Shown one piece after another: positions 45,322-54,820 of a stretch of DNA of 64,000 bases. The notes beneath the pieces are model-generated. The model had not been told where the DNA came from and searched no databases. It was given only the letters and a program-made list of their open reading frames with translations. Numbering within the stretch: position 1 is the stretch's first letter; every line of letters begins with the position of its first letter. A program made the position numbers and the translations under genes. Source of the DNA: Halobacteriales archaeon QS_5_70_15 (GTDB lineage Archaea > Halobacteriota > Halobacteria > Halobacteriales > Haloarculaceae); assembly GCA_003022005.1 (NCBI GenBank), contig PXRQ01000071.1, forward strand, positions 11,085-75,084, given 5' to 3'.

Positions 45322-46614
45322 ATGACCCTCGAACTCTCCGGCGGGCACGTCCTCCGACCGGACCTGACCGTCGAGCGGGCCGACGTCCTCGTCGGCACGG
45401 ACGCGGGCGAGGTGCTGGAGGTCGGCGACCTCGCGGGGACGGGTGACGAACGGCTCGACTGTTCCGGCTCGCTCGTGATTCCAGGGATCGTCAACGCCCA
45501 CACCCACGCCGCGATGACGCTCCTCCGGGGGTACGCCGACGACAAGCCCCTCGAGGCGTGGCTCCGCGAGGACGTCTGGCCGATCGAGGGCGTCCTCGAA
45601 CCCGCGGACGTCCGGGCCGGGACCGAACTCGGCGTCGTCGAGATGCTGCAGTCGGGCGTGACGGCGTTCGCTGACATGTACTTCCACGTCCCGGAGGTGG
45701 TTGACGCCGTCGAGCGGGCCGGCCTGCGCGCGCGGGTCGGCCACGGCGTCGTCACGGTCGCCAAGGGGACCGAGACGGCCCACGACGACGCCGTCGAGTC
45801 GATCGAGGTCGCCCGCGAGTACGACGGCGCCGCCGACGGTCGCGTCAGAACGGCGTTCATGCCCCACTCGCTGACGACCGTCGGCGAGGAGTTCCTCGAG
45901 GCGTACGTCCCCGAGGCCCGGGAACTCGGCGTTCCCGTCCACCTCCACGCCAGCGAGACGCGCGAGGAGGTCGAGCCGATCGTCGGGGCGCACGGACAGC
46001 GGCCGCTCGCGTACGCCTGCGACCGGGGCCTGCTCGCGGACGGGGACTTCCTCGCCCACGGCGTCCACCTCGACGGTTCGGAGATCGAACTCCTGGCCGG
46101 GACGGGTGCGGGCGTGGTCCACTGCCCGGCCTCGAACATGAAGCTCGCCTCCGGGATGGCCCCGGTCCAGCGGCTGCTCGATGCGGGCGTTCCGGTGGGA
46201 CTGGGCACGGACGGCCCGGCGTCGAACAACGACCTCGACCTGTTCGGCGAGATGCGCGACGCGGCGATGCTCGGCAAGCTCGCCGCCGGGGACGCGAGCG
46301 CCGTGGCCGCGGTCGACGTCGTCCGGATGGCGACCGAGTGGGGCGCCGAGGTCGTCGGCCTGCCGGCCGGCCGGGTCGAAGCCGGCGGGACCGCCGACCT
46401 CGCCGTCGTCGACTTCGAGGCGCCGCACCTCACGCCGGTCCACGACCACGTCAGCCACCTCGTCTACGCCGCGCGGGCCAGCGACGTGCGCCACACCGTC
46501 TGTGACGGCCGCACCCTCGTGCGCGACGGGGAGGTGACGACGCTCGACGAGTCGAGGGTACGCGCGGCGGCCACCGAGCGTGCGGCCTCGGCGGTCGAGC
46601 GAGCGGGCCGATAA
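45322..46614 (+). CDS. 5-methylthioadenosine/S-adenosylhomocysteine deaminase family amidohydrolase
   Basis: A 430-residue amidohydrolase of the MtaD/DadD type. Metal ligands appear in NAHTHAAMTLLRG, HLHASETREE, LAHGVHLD and GTDGPASNND. It should deaminate 5-deoxyadenosine, MTA or SAH to the inosine form. SAH hydrolase lies 1.4 kb downstream on the same strand, so both handle products of methyltransfer. ATG 45322. Confidence 0.88.
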   Translation: MTLELSGGHVLRPDLTVERADVLVGTDAGEVLEVGDLAGTGDERLDCSGSLVIPGIVNAHTHAAMTLLRGYADDKPLEAWLREDVWPIEGVLEPADVRAGTELGVVEMLQSGVTAFADMYFHVPEVVDAVERAGLRARVGHGVVTVAKGTETAHDDAVESIEVAREYDGAADGRVRTAFMPHSLTTVGEEFLEAYVPEARELGVPVHLHASETREEVEPIVGAHGQRPLAYACDRGLLADGDFLAHGVHLDGSEIELLAGTGAGVVHCPASNMKLASGMAPVQRLLDAGVPVGLGTDGPASNNDLDLFGEMRDAAMLGKLAAGDASAVAAVDVVRMATEWGAEVVGLPAGRVEAGGTADLAVVDFEAPHLTPVHDHVSHLVYAARASDVRHTVCDGRTLVRDGEVTTLDESRVRAAATERAASAVERAGR

Positions 46615-46810
46615 GAAGGCTTCGCCGGGCTCAGAACCCAATATACTTGCTGGTTTACGAAGTCGCAAAACGCTCCGAGAGGGGCCGATAAACGTTCTGG
46701 AACCCTTTGAGACGGTTTCGTCTCTCCCGATCGAGCCCGGGTGAACGGGGTGAACGAACTGAACGGGAGTCCCGGTTTATGCGGGACGGGCGAGGAGGAA
46801 CGAGTGCACG

Positions 46811-47860
46811 ATGACGAGGAGTAGTCGAACGATGGCGGTGGGAATGGCCCTGCTGTTGGCCCTGTCGGTGGTCGCACCGACCGTGGCCGCAGCGGAGACG
46901 ACGGTGACAGTCCAGACCGATCCGGCGACGGAGGTCACGGATCAGTCGGCGACGCTGAGCGGCAACCTAACGGAGCTGAGCGGTGCGGACAGCGCCACGG
47001 TGTACTTCGAGTACTGGGTCGATGGCGACCGTGCCAACTCGACGAACACCAGCGACATGACCGTCGGCGAGACCGGGGCGTTCAGCTGGAGCGCGACCGG
47101 CCTCTCGAACAACACGACGTACGTGTACGTGGCCCACGCCGAGGCGAACGGCACGACGGCGGTCGGCGCTGAGCGGACGTTCACGACGCTGGCCGAGGCG
47201 CCGCTGGGCGTCGACACGCTCGACGCGAGCGACGTCACGAACAGCTCGGCGACGCTCAACGGCGAGCTGACCGGGCTCGGCGGCGCGGACAGCGCCAACG
47301 TGGGCTTCGAGTACTGGATCGAGGGCGACCGCGCCAACTCGACGACCGTCGGTCAGGCCGAACTCGACGCCCCGGGGACGTTCAACGCGAGCGTCTCGGG
47401 CCTCTCGAACAACACGACGTACGTGTACGTGGCCCACGCCGAGGCGAACGGCTCGAACGTCACCGGCGACCAGGTGACGTTCACTCCCGGCGTGACCGAC
47501 AGCGACGAGGAGGACGGCCCCTTCGGTCAGCGCGTGGCCGCGTTCGTCCACGATCTGCTGGACTCCGGTGACTACGACGGCAACATCGGTCAGGCCGTCT
47601 CCGAGTTCGTGACCGAGAACAACCCCGGCGCGGACAACCGGCCCGACGACGCCGGTCCGCCGGAGGACCGCGGTGACGACGAGGACGGCGACGAGCAGGG
47701 TCCGCCGGAGGACCGCAGTGACGACAAGGACGGCGACGAGCAGGGTCCGCCGGAGGACCGCGATGACGACGAGGACGGCGACGAGCAGAGTCCGCCGGAG
47801 GACGCCGGTCCGCCGGAGGACCGCGATGACGACGAGGACGACGAGGAGAGCGACTCGTAA
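46811..47860 (+). CDS. Secreted two-repeat protein with a 15-residue acidic tandem repeat
   Basis: A 349-residue exported protein: signal MAVGMALLLALSVVAPTVAAAE, then two copies of a fibronectin-III-like fold (each ending LSNNTTYVYVAHAEANG; about 85 residues, high identity), a helical QRVAAFVHDLLDSGDYDGNIG segment, and a C-terminal acidic repeat of unit GPPEDRGDDEDGDEQ. It is Asn-Ser/Thr rich, so probably N-glycosylated. Promoter TTTATG at about 46776 and a GGAGG before ATG 46811. Confidence 0.75.
   Translation: MTRSSRTMAVGMALLLALSVVAPTVAAAETTVTVQTDPATEVTDQSATLSGNLTELSGADSATVYFEYWVDGDRANSTNTSDMTVGETGAFSWSATGLSNNTTYVYVAHAEANGTTAVGAERTFTTLAEAPLGVDTLDASDVTNSSATLNGELTGLGGADSANVGFEYWIEGDRANSTTVGQAELDAPGTFNASVSGLSNNTTYVYVAHAEANGSNVTGDQVTFTPGVTDSDEEDGPFGQRVAAFVHDLLDSGDYDGNIGQAVSEFVTENNPGADNRPDDAGPPEDRGDDEDGDEQGPPEDRSDDKDGDEQGPPEDRDDDEDGDEQSPPEDAGPPEDRDDDEDDEESDS
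47661..47835 (+). repeat. 45-bp tandem repeat coding the acidic tail
   Basis: About four imperfect 45-bp units within the preceding gene, coding PPEDR and DEDGDEQ blocks. Prone to slippage; length may vary between strains. Confidence 0.7.
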
Positions 47861-48034
47861 CCGGTTCGCCGGTACGGGCCCGTCCCGGTTCGATCCCGCG
47901 GGCGGTGAACGCCGGTCGATCGGCGGGTAGCCGGACCCTTTCTCGCTGGCGCCACCCCGGTAGCGGCGGCACCGTCGTCGGGTGTTTGTCGGGGGTTCGG
48001 CAGGTTCTTTGGTACCCTCCCCGAACGCCGGGTA

Positions 48035-49315
48035 ATGACGTATCCGACCGTCACGGAACAGCTGAACGACCCGGGGACGGCCCGGGAGTCCGGCCGGACG
48101 AAGATGTCGTGGGCCCGCGAGCACATGCCCATCCTCGCGTCGCTCCGGGAGACGTTCGAGGCCGACCGACCGTTCCGGGGACAGGTCGTCGGGATGGCGA
48201 TGCACGTCGAGGCGAAGACGGCGGTCCTCGCCGAACTGCTCGCCGGGGGTGGCGCCGAGGTCGCCATCACGGGCTGTAACCCGCTCTCGACCCACGACGA
48301 CGTCTCGGCGGCGCTCGATGCGAACCCGAACGTCACCTCCTACGCCCGTCGGGGCGTCGACGACGAGGAGTACTACGCGGCCATCGACGCGGTCGTCGGC
48401 CACGAGCCGACGATCACCGTCGACGACGGGATGGACATGGTCGCGGCCATCCACGCGGACTACCCCGAACTGATCGACTCCATCGTCGGGGGCTGCGAGG
48501 AGACGACGACGGGCGTCCACCGCCTGCGGGCGATGGACGCCGACGGCGAACTCGAGTACCCGGTGTTCGCGGTGAACGACACGCCGATGAAGCGGCTGTT
48601 CGACAACGTCCACGGCACCGGCGAGTCGGTGCTCGCGAACCTCGCGATGACGACGAACCTCTCGTTCGCCGGCAAGACGGTCGTCGTCGCGGGGTACGGC
48701 GACTGCGGCCGCGGGCTGGCGAAGAAGGCCGCCGGGCAGAACGCGGGCGTCGTCGTCACGGAGGTCGAACCCCGCCGTGCGCTCGAGGCGCACATGGAGG
48801 GCTACGACGTGATGCCGATGCGCGAGGCCGCGAGCGAGGCCGACGCCATCGTGACGACGACCGGCAACCGCGACGTCGTCACTCGCGAGGACGTCGAGGT
48901 CATGAACGACGGGGTCCTCCTCGCGAACGCGGGCCACTTCGACGTGGAGGTGAACCTGGACCACCTGAGCGACATGGCCGTCGAGACGCGCAAGGTCCGT
49001 GACGGCGTCCGCGAGTACCGCCTGGCGGACGGTCGACGCCTGAACGTGCTCGCCGAGGGCCGCCTAGTGAACCTGGCCGGCCCCATCTCGTTGGGCCACC
49101 CCGTCGAGGTGATGGACCAGAGCTTCGGGGTACAGGCGGTCTGCGTCCGCGAACTCGTCGAGAACGGCGGGGACTACGGGCCGGGGGTTCACGGCGTTCC
49201 GGACCGTCTCGACCGCGAGATTGCCGAGGTTAAACTCGCCGCCGAGGGCGTCGAGATCGACTCGCTAACCGACGCGCAGGCCGAGTACATGGACTCCTGG
49301 CAGCACGGGACGTAG
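48035..49315 (+). CDS. ahcY: S-adenosylhomocysteine hydrolase
   Basis: Hydrolyses SAH to adenosine and homocysteine. The 426 residues include MSWAREHMPILASLR, CNPLSTHDDVSAAL, the central VFAVNDTPMKRLFDNVHGTGES and the NAD loop VAGYGDCGRGLAKKAAG. GHFDVEVNLDHL and the C-terminal EYMDSWQHGT are typical of the archaeal form. ATG 48035. Confidence 0.95.
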   Translation: MTYPTVTEQLNDPGTARESGRTKMSWAREHMPILASLRETFEADRPFRGQVVGMAMHVEAKTAVLAELLAGGGAEVAITGCNPLSTHDDVSAALDANPNVTSYARRGVDDEEYYAAIDAVVGHEPTITVDDGMDMVAAIHADYPELIDSIVGGCEETTTGVHRLRAMDADGELEYPVFAVNDTPMKRLFDNVHGTGESVLANLAMTTNLSFAGKTVVVAGYGDCGRGLAKKAAGQNAGVVVTEVEPRRALEAHMEGYDVMPMREAASEADAIVTTTGNRDVVTREDVEVMNDGVLLANAGHFDVEVNLDHLSDMAVETRKVRDGVREYRLADGRRLNVLAEGRLVNLAGPISLGHPVEVMDQSFGVQAVCVRELVENGGDYGPGVHGVPDRLDREIAEVKLAAEGVEIDSLTDAQAEYMDSWQHGT

Positions 49316-49371
49316 GATCGAGATAGGTGGTTCGACGGCTGGCACTCGTTCTGCGGCTGTCGGGTGGGACT

Positions 49372-49474
49372 GAAAGGGGCCGGCCGCTAACGGAAGCACG
49401 GCGACGCAAGGACCGCTGGGCCGAAGGCCCGAGGATCGCAGCGAGCCGCGCGAGGTTAGCGGTCGGGGGCTTTC
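49372..49474 (+). ncRNA. GAAAG-clamp structured element H2
   Basis: GAAAG (49372-49376) pairs with CTTTC (49470-49474), then a GGG/GGG internal loop, then GGCCGCTAAC (49382-49391) with GTTAGCGGTC (49455-49464). The interior blocks GAAGCACGGCGA, AAGGACCGC and CGCAGCGAGCCGCGCGA match element H1 at 34337-34451. Followed by GAGGT and then element H3 in the opposite direction. Confidence 0.55.
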
Positions 49475-49510
49475 GAGGTTTCTGCTGGCAGCAGTACCCG
49501 GTAGCACCTC

Positions 49511-49625
49511 GAAAGCTACCGCGTTCTCGACTCGTGCGGTACACTCTGCGCTCCTCGCTCGTTCGCTTTGCTCACTCGCTGTGGTGCTTCAGGCACCGTA
49601 CTTCGTCGAGAACGCGGCCCCTTTC
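49511..49625 (-). ncRNA. GAAAG-clamp structured element H3
   Basis: Reverse orientation. On the minus strand GAAAG pairs with CTTTC, with GGG opposite TAG as internal loop, and CCGCGTTCTCGAC pairs with GTCGAGAACGCGG for 13 bp. The interior has no obvious match to H1 and H2 apart from AGCGAGTGAGC/GAGGAGCGCAGAG-type runs. It lies tail-to-tail with H2; a 23-bp perfect inverted repeat (core GGGACTGAAAGGGGCC) marks both outer ends. Confidence 0.5.
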
Positions 49626-49652
49626 AGTCCCACCCGACGATCTCGCTCGGGC

Positions 49653-50117
49653 CTAGAGCGACCCGGCAATGTGGCCTGCCGTCTCGTCGGCCACCTCCCG
49701 CCACTCGTCGGGACGCTCCCCACCGCGTTTCGGCGGGATCATCTCGAACTCGACGGGGTGGTAGCTCAGCTCCCCGAACGAGTCGGCTGCGACCCGACCG
49801 ACGAACTCCGCGTTCCGCCGCTTCGAGGAGACGCCCCCCGAGGCGAGATCGTAGTACCCGGTGAAGCCCTGGAACGCCGAGACCCGCTCCCGATCGAGCG
49901 GTCCCTCCGGGAGGTGTCGGAACAGCTTCGCGGTGTTATCCGCGGGGTCCGCACGCCGCCACTCGAGTTCGACGGCGACGAGGTGGTCCGGGGGGACTCC
50001 TGCGACGTCGACCGGCGTCCCGGCGATCGGATGCTCCCCCTCCCACTCGAAACGGGGGCGTCGCTCGGCGAGGGCCTCGCGGAGGCGACCGTTGACCGCG
50101 TCGGCGAACGCGCCCAC
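49653..50117 (-). CDS. Hypothetical protein, possible PD-(D/E)XK-like fold
   Basis: A 154-residue protein. LVAVELEWRRADPADNTAKLFRHL resembles the strand-and-helix motif of BglII-like restriction folds (an acidic-hydrophobic-E-W pattern followed by a charged helix), and AFQGFTGYYDLASGG follows. No catalytic D/E-x-K is certain. No mobile or restriction-modification genes are nearby. The nuclease idea is weak. Confidence 0.5.
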   Translation of the reverse strand: MGAFADAVNGRLREALAERRPRFEWEGEHPIAGTPVDVAGVPPDHLVAVELEWRRADPADNTAKLFRHLPEGPLDRERVSAFQGFTGYYDLASGGVSSKRRNAEFVGRVAADSFGELSYHPVEFEMIPPKRGGERPDEWREVADETAGHIAGSL

Positions 50118-50252
50118 GGGAGCACCCCTCGCGGGACGAGCTTGACGCTTCCGCCGGCGGTCGGGCGCCGCCTTTCCTTCCGGCCGTCGAGCCGTAGGGG
50201 AGTACCGATCGATCGTTACCGTGTGACAGCCCGACTGTCGAGTATGCGCCTT

Positions 50253-50258
50253 CTTATG
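50253..50258 (+). promoter_or_regulatory. leuS promoter box
   Basis: CTTATG, 24 bp before ATG 50282. Confidence 0.45.
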
Positions 50259-50281
50259 GGTGGGTCCCCTGACGTCGGTGT

Positions 50282-53145
50282 ATGAGCGAGTACGACCCCG
50301 CCGCCATCGAATCGGCCTGGCGCGACCGGTGGCGGGAGGCGGGGACCCACGAGGCCGACCCCTCCGAGGAAGGCGAGCCGACGTTCATCACCGTCCCGTA
50401 CCCCTACCCCTCCGGCGGGATGCACATCGGCCACGCCCGCACCTACACGGTGCCGGACGTCTACGCCCGCTACCGGCGGCTGCAGGGGGACAACGTGCTG
50501 TTCCCCATCGCGTGGCACGTCACTGGAACGCCGATCATCGGCGCGGTCGAACGGTTGAAGAAGGGCGAGGAGGAGCAGCTCTCGGTGCTCCGGGACACGT
50601 ACAACGTCCCCGAGGAGACCTTAGAGGACCTGGAGACGCCGATGGGGTTCGCCCGCTACTTCATCGAGGAGCACTACAAGCAGGGGATGCGCCAGCTGGG
50701 GCTGTCGGTCGACTGGCGCCGGGAGTTCACTACAAATGACGAGCGCTACTCGAAGTTCATCACCTGGCAGTACGAGACCCTCCACGAACGGGGACTGCTG
50801 GAGAAGGGGCTCCACCCGGTGAAGTACTGCACGAACGAACAGCAGCCGGTCACGACCCACGACATCCTGGAGGGCGAGGAGGCCGAGTTCCAGGAGTACA
50901 CGCTGATCGAGTTCACCGTCGAACTCGGCGACGACGCCACGGCCGTCGCGCCGATGGCCACCCTCCGCCCGGAGACGGTCCGGGGTGTGACGAACGCGTT
51001 CATGAAGCCCTCGGCGACCTACGTCCGCGCGAGCGTCGACGGCGAGACATGGGTCGTCAGCGAACAGGCGGTCGAGAAGCTCCGGCTCCAGGAGCGCGAG
51101 GTGGTCGTCGAAGAGACCTTCCAGGGCGAGGAACTGGTCGGGAAGCGGGTCACGAACCCCGTCACCGACGAGGAGATGCTCCTCCTGCCGGCGACGTTCG
51201 TCGACCCCGACAACGCCACGGGGGTCGTGATGTCAGTCCCCGCCCACTCCCCGGACGACTACGTCGCGCTGCAGGAGGTCAAGGCGCGGGCCGACGAACT
51301 GACCGGGTACGGCATCGACCCCGACGAGGTGCGGGCGATCGAGCCCGTCCCCATCCTGACCATCGAGGGGTACGGCGCGATCCCCGCGCAGGACGCCGTC
51401 GAGGAACACGGGATCACGAGCCAGGACGACCCGAAACTGGCGGACGCCACCCAGGAGCTGTACAACCGGGAGTTCCACCAGGGACGGCTCGTCGAGGCCT
51501 ACGGCGAGTACGCCGGCGAGGTGGTCGAGGACGTCCGCGAGCGGTTCCGCGAGGACTACCGCCGGCGCGGGGCGTTCGACACGATGAACGAGTTCACCGA
51601 GGAGGTGGTCTGCCGGTGCGGCGGCGACGTCGAGGTCGCCAAGCAGGAGACGTGGTTCCTGCGGTACAACGACGAGGAGTGGAGGGCGAAAACCAAGCGG
51701 GCCATCGAGCGGATGGACGCCGTCCCGGAGAACACCCGCGAGCAGTACACGCACACCGTCGACTGGCTCAACGAATGGCCCTGTATCCGCAACTACGGCC
51801 TGGGCACGCGACTGCCGTGGGACGACGACTTCGTCATCGAGCCCCTGTCGGACTCGACCATCTACATGGCCTACTACACCATCGCCCACCGACTGGACGA
51901 CATCCCGCCGGCGGAGATGGACCGCGAGTTCTTCGACACGCTCTTCTACGGCAGCGAGGCCGTCGAGGACGGCGAGGTGCCCAGCACCTCGGACTCGAGC
52001 GGCGACGAGCCGCGAGCTACCGCGTCTCGGCGAACGACCTCATCTCGAACCACCTCACCTTCTTCCTCTACCACCACACGGAGCTGTTCGACGAGGGGAA
52101 CTGGCCGGGCGGGATCACCATCATGGGGATGGGCCTACTGGAGGGCGAGAGTATGTCCTCCTCGAAGGGCCACGTCGTCCTCCCCGGGGAGGCCGTCGAC
52201 CGGTACGGCGCCGACACCGTCCGGTTTTTCCTCCTCAACAGCGCCGAGCCCTGGCAGGACTTCGACTGGCGGGCCGATCTCGTGGAGTCGACCCACGATC
52301 AGCTCCGGCGGTTCTACGACCGGGCCGGGCGGGTCATCGAGGACGCGCCAGAGGCGGGGGAGACCCCGCCCGTCGAGGACCGCCGACTGATCGACCGATG
52401 GCTGCTCTCGACGCTCCAGACGGCGGTCCGCGAGTCGACCGAGGCGCTGGAGCAGTTCGAGACGCGGACGGCGAGCCAGGCCGCCTTCTACGGCTTCCAG
52501 GAGCACCTGCGGTGGTACCGCCGGCGCGCGGACCTCGACCGACCGGGCGCGAGGGCCACGCTCCGGGAGGTCCTGGAGGCGCGCCTGCGACTGTTGGCCC
52601 CGTTCGTCCCCTTCATGGCGAACGAGCTCCACGAACGGCTGACCGGGGATCCGGTCGACGACTGGCCGGCGGCCGACCCCGACTTGGAGTCCGAGGCGGT
52701 CGAGGCACGGGAGCGGCTGATCGAGCGGCTGACCGCCGACGTGGGCGACATCCTCGACGTGACCGGGGCCGACCCCGGGACGATCCGGGTGTACGTCGCG
52801 GCCGACTGGAAACGCGAGGTGCTGGAGCGGGTCCTGGAGACCGGCCCCGACGTGGGGGCCGTGATGGGCGAGGTGATGTCCGACCCCGATCTCCGCGAGC
52901 GGGGCGATGAGGTGAACGAACTCGTCCGGGACCTCGTAGAGGTGGTCCGCGAGCGCGACGAGGCCGACCTGCGCGCGATCCTGGACGTCGACGAGCGGGC
53001 GACCTACGAGGGCGCGAGCGGGTTCCTGGCCCGCGAGTTCGGCGCCGAGGTCGAGGTCTACGCCGAGGACGACCCCGACGTCGTCGACCCCGGCGGGAAG
53101 GCGGGGAGCGCACAGCCGCTCCGGCCGGCCGTCCACGTCGAGTGA
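50282..53145 (+). CDS. leuS: Leucyl-tRNA synthetase, interrupted near the middle
   Basis: Charges tRNA-Leu. The first 575 codons include the HIGH motif in YPSGGMHIGHARTYT, the editing domain and the Zn-like CRCGGDVE segment. At 51975-52016 the frame is lost: FFDTLFYGSEAVEDGE is followed by VPSTSDSSGDEPR instead of the usual YWYPxD-type segment before YRVSANDLISNHL. The C-terminal frame holds GESMSSSKGHVV (KMSKS region) and the anticodon-binding helical domain. Total length 2,864 bp is two more than a multiple of three. The enzyme should be essential, so an assembly or sequence error is likely, with about ten residues missing. Confidence 0.88.
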
Positions 53146-53201
53146 AGGGCCGGCTCCCGACCGCCGGATCCGGCGGCCGTCGGACCGGCGTCCCGGCGCC
53201 G

Positions 53202-53281
53202 TACTGCTCCGCGTAGTCCGTTATCGGCGGATCGCCGAACCCGGTCGGGGGATCACCGGTAAGGGACTACGCACGACCCCA
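53202..53281. repeat. 80-bp imperfect palindrome (copy B)
   Basis: GCGTAGTCCGTTATCGGCGG and GATCACCGGTAAGGGACTAC mark its arms. It ends at 53281, one base before the stop of the minus gene at 53282, in the gap between convergent genes. Confidence 0.6.
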
Positions 53282-53708
53282 TTAGCCGTCCGGCATCCCC
53301 GGCGGAGCGGTCCCGTTTGCCACGAACCGCTCGACGTACCAGCCGGGCGGTTCGACGGTCGTCTCCCCGAGGTAGCCGTACGTCCACTCCTTCCGGACCC
53401 GGTAGCTCCCGTCGTCGGTGAGCCGGGTGTAGGTCACCGTGAGCTCCCTGACCAGCCCGTCGCGGTCGACGAGCGCGACGGCCGTGTAGTTCCGCACCTC
53501 GTCCGCGTCCGTCGTCGGAGGTGTCCCGCGCCCGACGAGGCGATAGGTCGTGGGTCCCCCCGCGGCCGGTCGCGACGACGTCCCGGCCGTCCCGTCTCGT
53601 CTCGAACCCCCGGGCCGCCCAGAGGTCGGCGACGAGCGCGGCACACGCCCCGGCGTCGAGGCGGCCGACGTGGTGTGCGAGGACGGCGGCGGTGTCGCGG
53701 TCGGTCAT
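53282..53708 (-). CDS. Hypothetical protein, interrupted by a homopolymer frameshift
   Basis: From ATG 53708 the N-terminus reads DRDTAAVLAHHVGRLDAGACAALVADLWAARGFE (split here for reading), like the start of Mrr-type restriction-fold proteins (a helix then ARGFE-RRDGRDVVAT). At the six-C run 53556-53561 one base too many breaks the frame; after removal it continues TYRLVGRGTPPTTDADEV and ends with WTYGYLGETTVEPPGWYVERF, which looks like a separate beta domain. Function unknown. Confidence 0.6.
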
Positions 53709-53787
53709 GGCGTGCGGGTCGTTACCGGCCCCACATGTGGGCGGCGGATAGTTCCTCGCTCCGCGGAACCGCCGGGGGAACGCAGGC

Positions 53788-53793
53788 GTTATG
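53788..53793 (+). promoter_or_regulatory. Promoter box for the P-loop kinase-RNA-binding pair
   Basis: GTTATG, 27 bp before ATG 53820. Confidence 0.4.
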
Positions 53794-53819
53794 CGGACGA
53801 ACACAGTACGACCGGTGAG

Positions 53820-54401
53820 ATGCGTGTCATCGGAACCGTCGGGATGCCGGGGAGCGGGAAGGGGGTGTTCGCCGAGGCGGCCCGCGACCGGGGTATCCCC
53901 GTCGTGACGATGGGCGACGTCGTCCGCGCGGAGACCGAGGCACGTGGGCTCGACCCCGCCGAACACCACGGCGAGGTCGCCCGGTCGCTCCGCGAGGAGG
54001 ACGGCCCGCTGGCCATCGCCGAGCGCTCGCTGCCGACCGTCCGCGAACACCTGGAGGAGCACGACACGGTGGTCGTCGACGGGCTCCGCTCGGGCGACGA
54101 GGCCGAGCGGTTCGAGGAGGCGTTCGGCGACGCGTTCCTCCTCGTCGCCATCACCGCTCCCGCCGAGATCCGCGCCGAGCGCCTCGACCTCCGGGGCCGG
54201 GACGACACCGAGAGCGAGAGCATCGAGGAGCGGGACGAGCGCGAACTCGGCTTCGGGATGGGCGAGGCGATCGACCGTGCCGATCTGACCGTCGGGAACG
54301 CGGGCACGCTCGGGGCGTTCCGCGAGCGCGCCGCGGCGGTGCTCGACGGCGGGACGGGGACCGACGACGTGACCGCCGTTGAAGGGGTGGAGCGGCCGTG
54401 A
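53820..54401 (+). CDS. Archaeal P-loop nucleotide kinase (UPF0200 type)
   Basis: A 193-residue kinase resembling dephospho-CoA kinase and adenylate kinase-like proteins. The P-loop is GTVGMPGSGKGVFAEAA; TMGDVVRAETEARG and VVDGLRSGDEAERF follow in family order. Its GTG-containing stop (GTGA) overlaps the next gene by four bases. In archaea this family is of unproven substrate; the coupling to an RNA-binding protein is conserved as far as I recall. Confidence 0.85.
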   Translation: MRVIGTVGMPGSGKGVFAEAARDRGIPVVTMGDVVRAETEARGLDPAEHHGEVARSLREEDGPLAIAERSLPTVREHLEEHDTVVVDGLRSGDEAERFEEAFGDAFLLVAITAPAEIRAERLDLRGRDDTESESIEERDERELGFGMGEAIDRADLTVGNAGTLGAFRERAAAVLDGGTGTDDVTAVEGVERP

Positions 54402-54820
54402 GCGTCGTCTACAGCGTCGACGTCACGATCACCGCACCGGTGATGGACACCGAGATCACCGAGCGGGTGAAGGACGCCGTCCTGAACCTCTTCCCGGAGG
54501 CCGACCTGACCGAGCGCCACGGCGAGATAGCCGGGGAGGCCCACTCGATGGAGGGGTTCTCCGAACTGCTCCACGAGCAGGAGATCCTCGACACCGCCCG
54601 GAACCAGTTCTTCGACGGCGTTCGTAGCGACGGGTTCGAGTTCGCGCTGAAGAAGCAGGCCGCGTTCGTCGGCGTCGTCAACTTCGCCGTCGGCACCCCG
54701 GGCGAACTCGGGGAGATCACGGTCCGGGTCGACGTTCGGGACCCCGGGGTCGAGGCGTACGTCGACCACGTCGCCCCGCCCACCGAGGACGGCCGACCCG
54801 TCGAAGGCCGGAAGCGGTGA
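54398..54820 (+). CDS. UPF0201/COG1325 RNA-binding-domain protein
   Basis: A 140-residue archaeal protein, GTG 54398. VDVTITAPVMDTEITERVKDAVLNLFPEAD is the conserved beginning (here divided), followed by LLHEQEILDTARNQFF and an FALKKQAAFVGVVNFA segment. Predicted to bind RNA; translationally coupled to the P-loop kinase, suggesting a joint role in RNA or nucleotide processing. Function not known. Confidence 0.82.
   Translation: MSVVYSVDVTITAPVMDTEITERVKDAVLNLFPEADLTERHGEIAGEAHSMEGFSELLHEQEILDTARNQFFDGVRSDGFEFALKKQAAFVGVVNFAVGTPGELGEITVRVDVRDPGVEAYVDHVAPPTEDGRPVEGRKR

Larger units (their letters stand above)
49316..49652. other. Intergenic region holding H2 and H3 tail-to-tail
   Basis: The region between SAH hydrolase and the convergent gene is almost entirely the paired elements; between them is a short hairpin CTGCT/AGCAG. 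No other gene is seen. Confidence 0.6.

Noticed and set aside
49653..50117. Firm call of a restriction endonuclease
   Set aside because: Only one weak motif resembles a nuclease fold and there is no methyltransferase partner.
53202..53281. Palindrome B as an ordinary bidirectional terminator
   Set aside because: It lies between convergent genes but has no T-tract, and the same family occurs between same-strand genes; kept as a repeat family instead.
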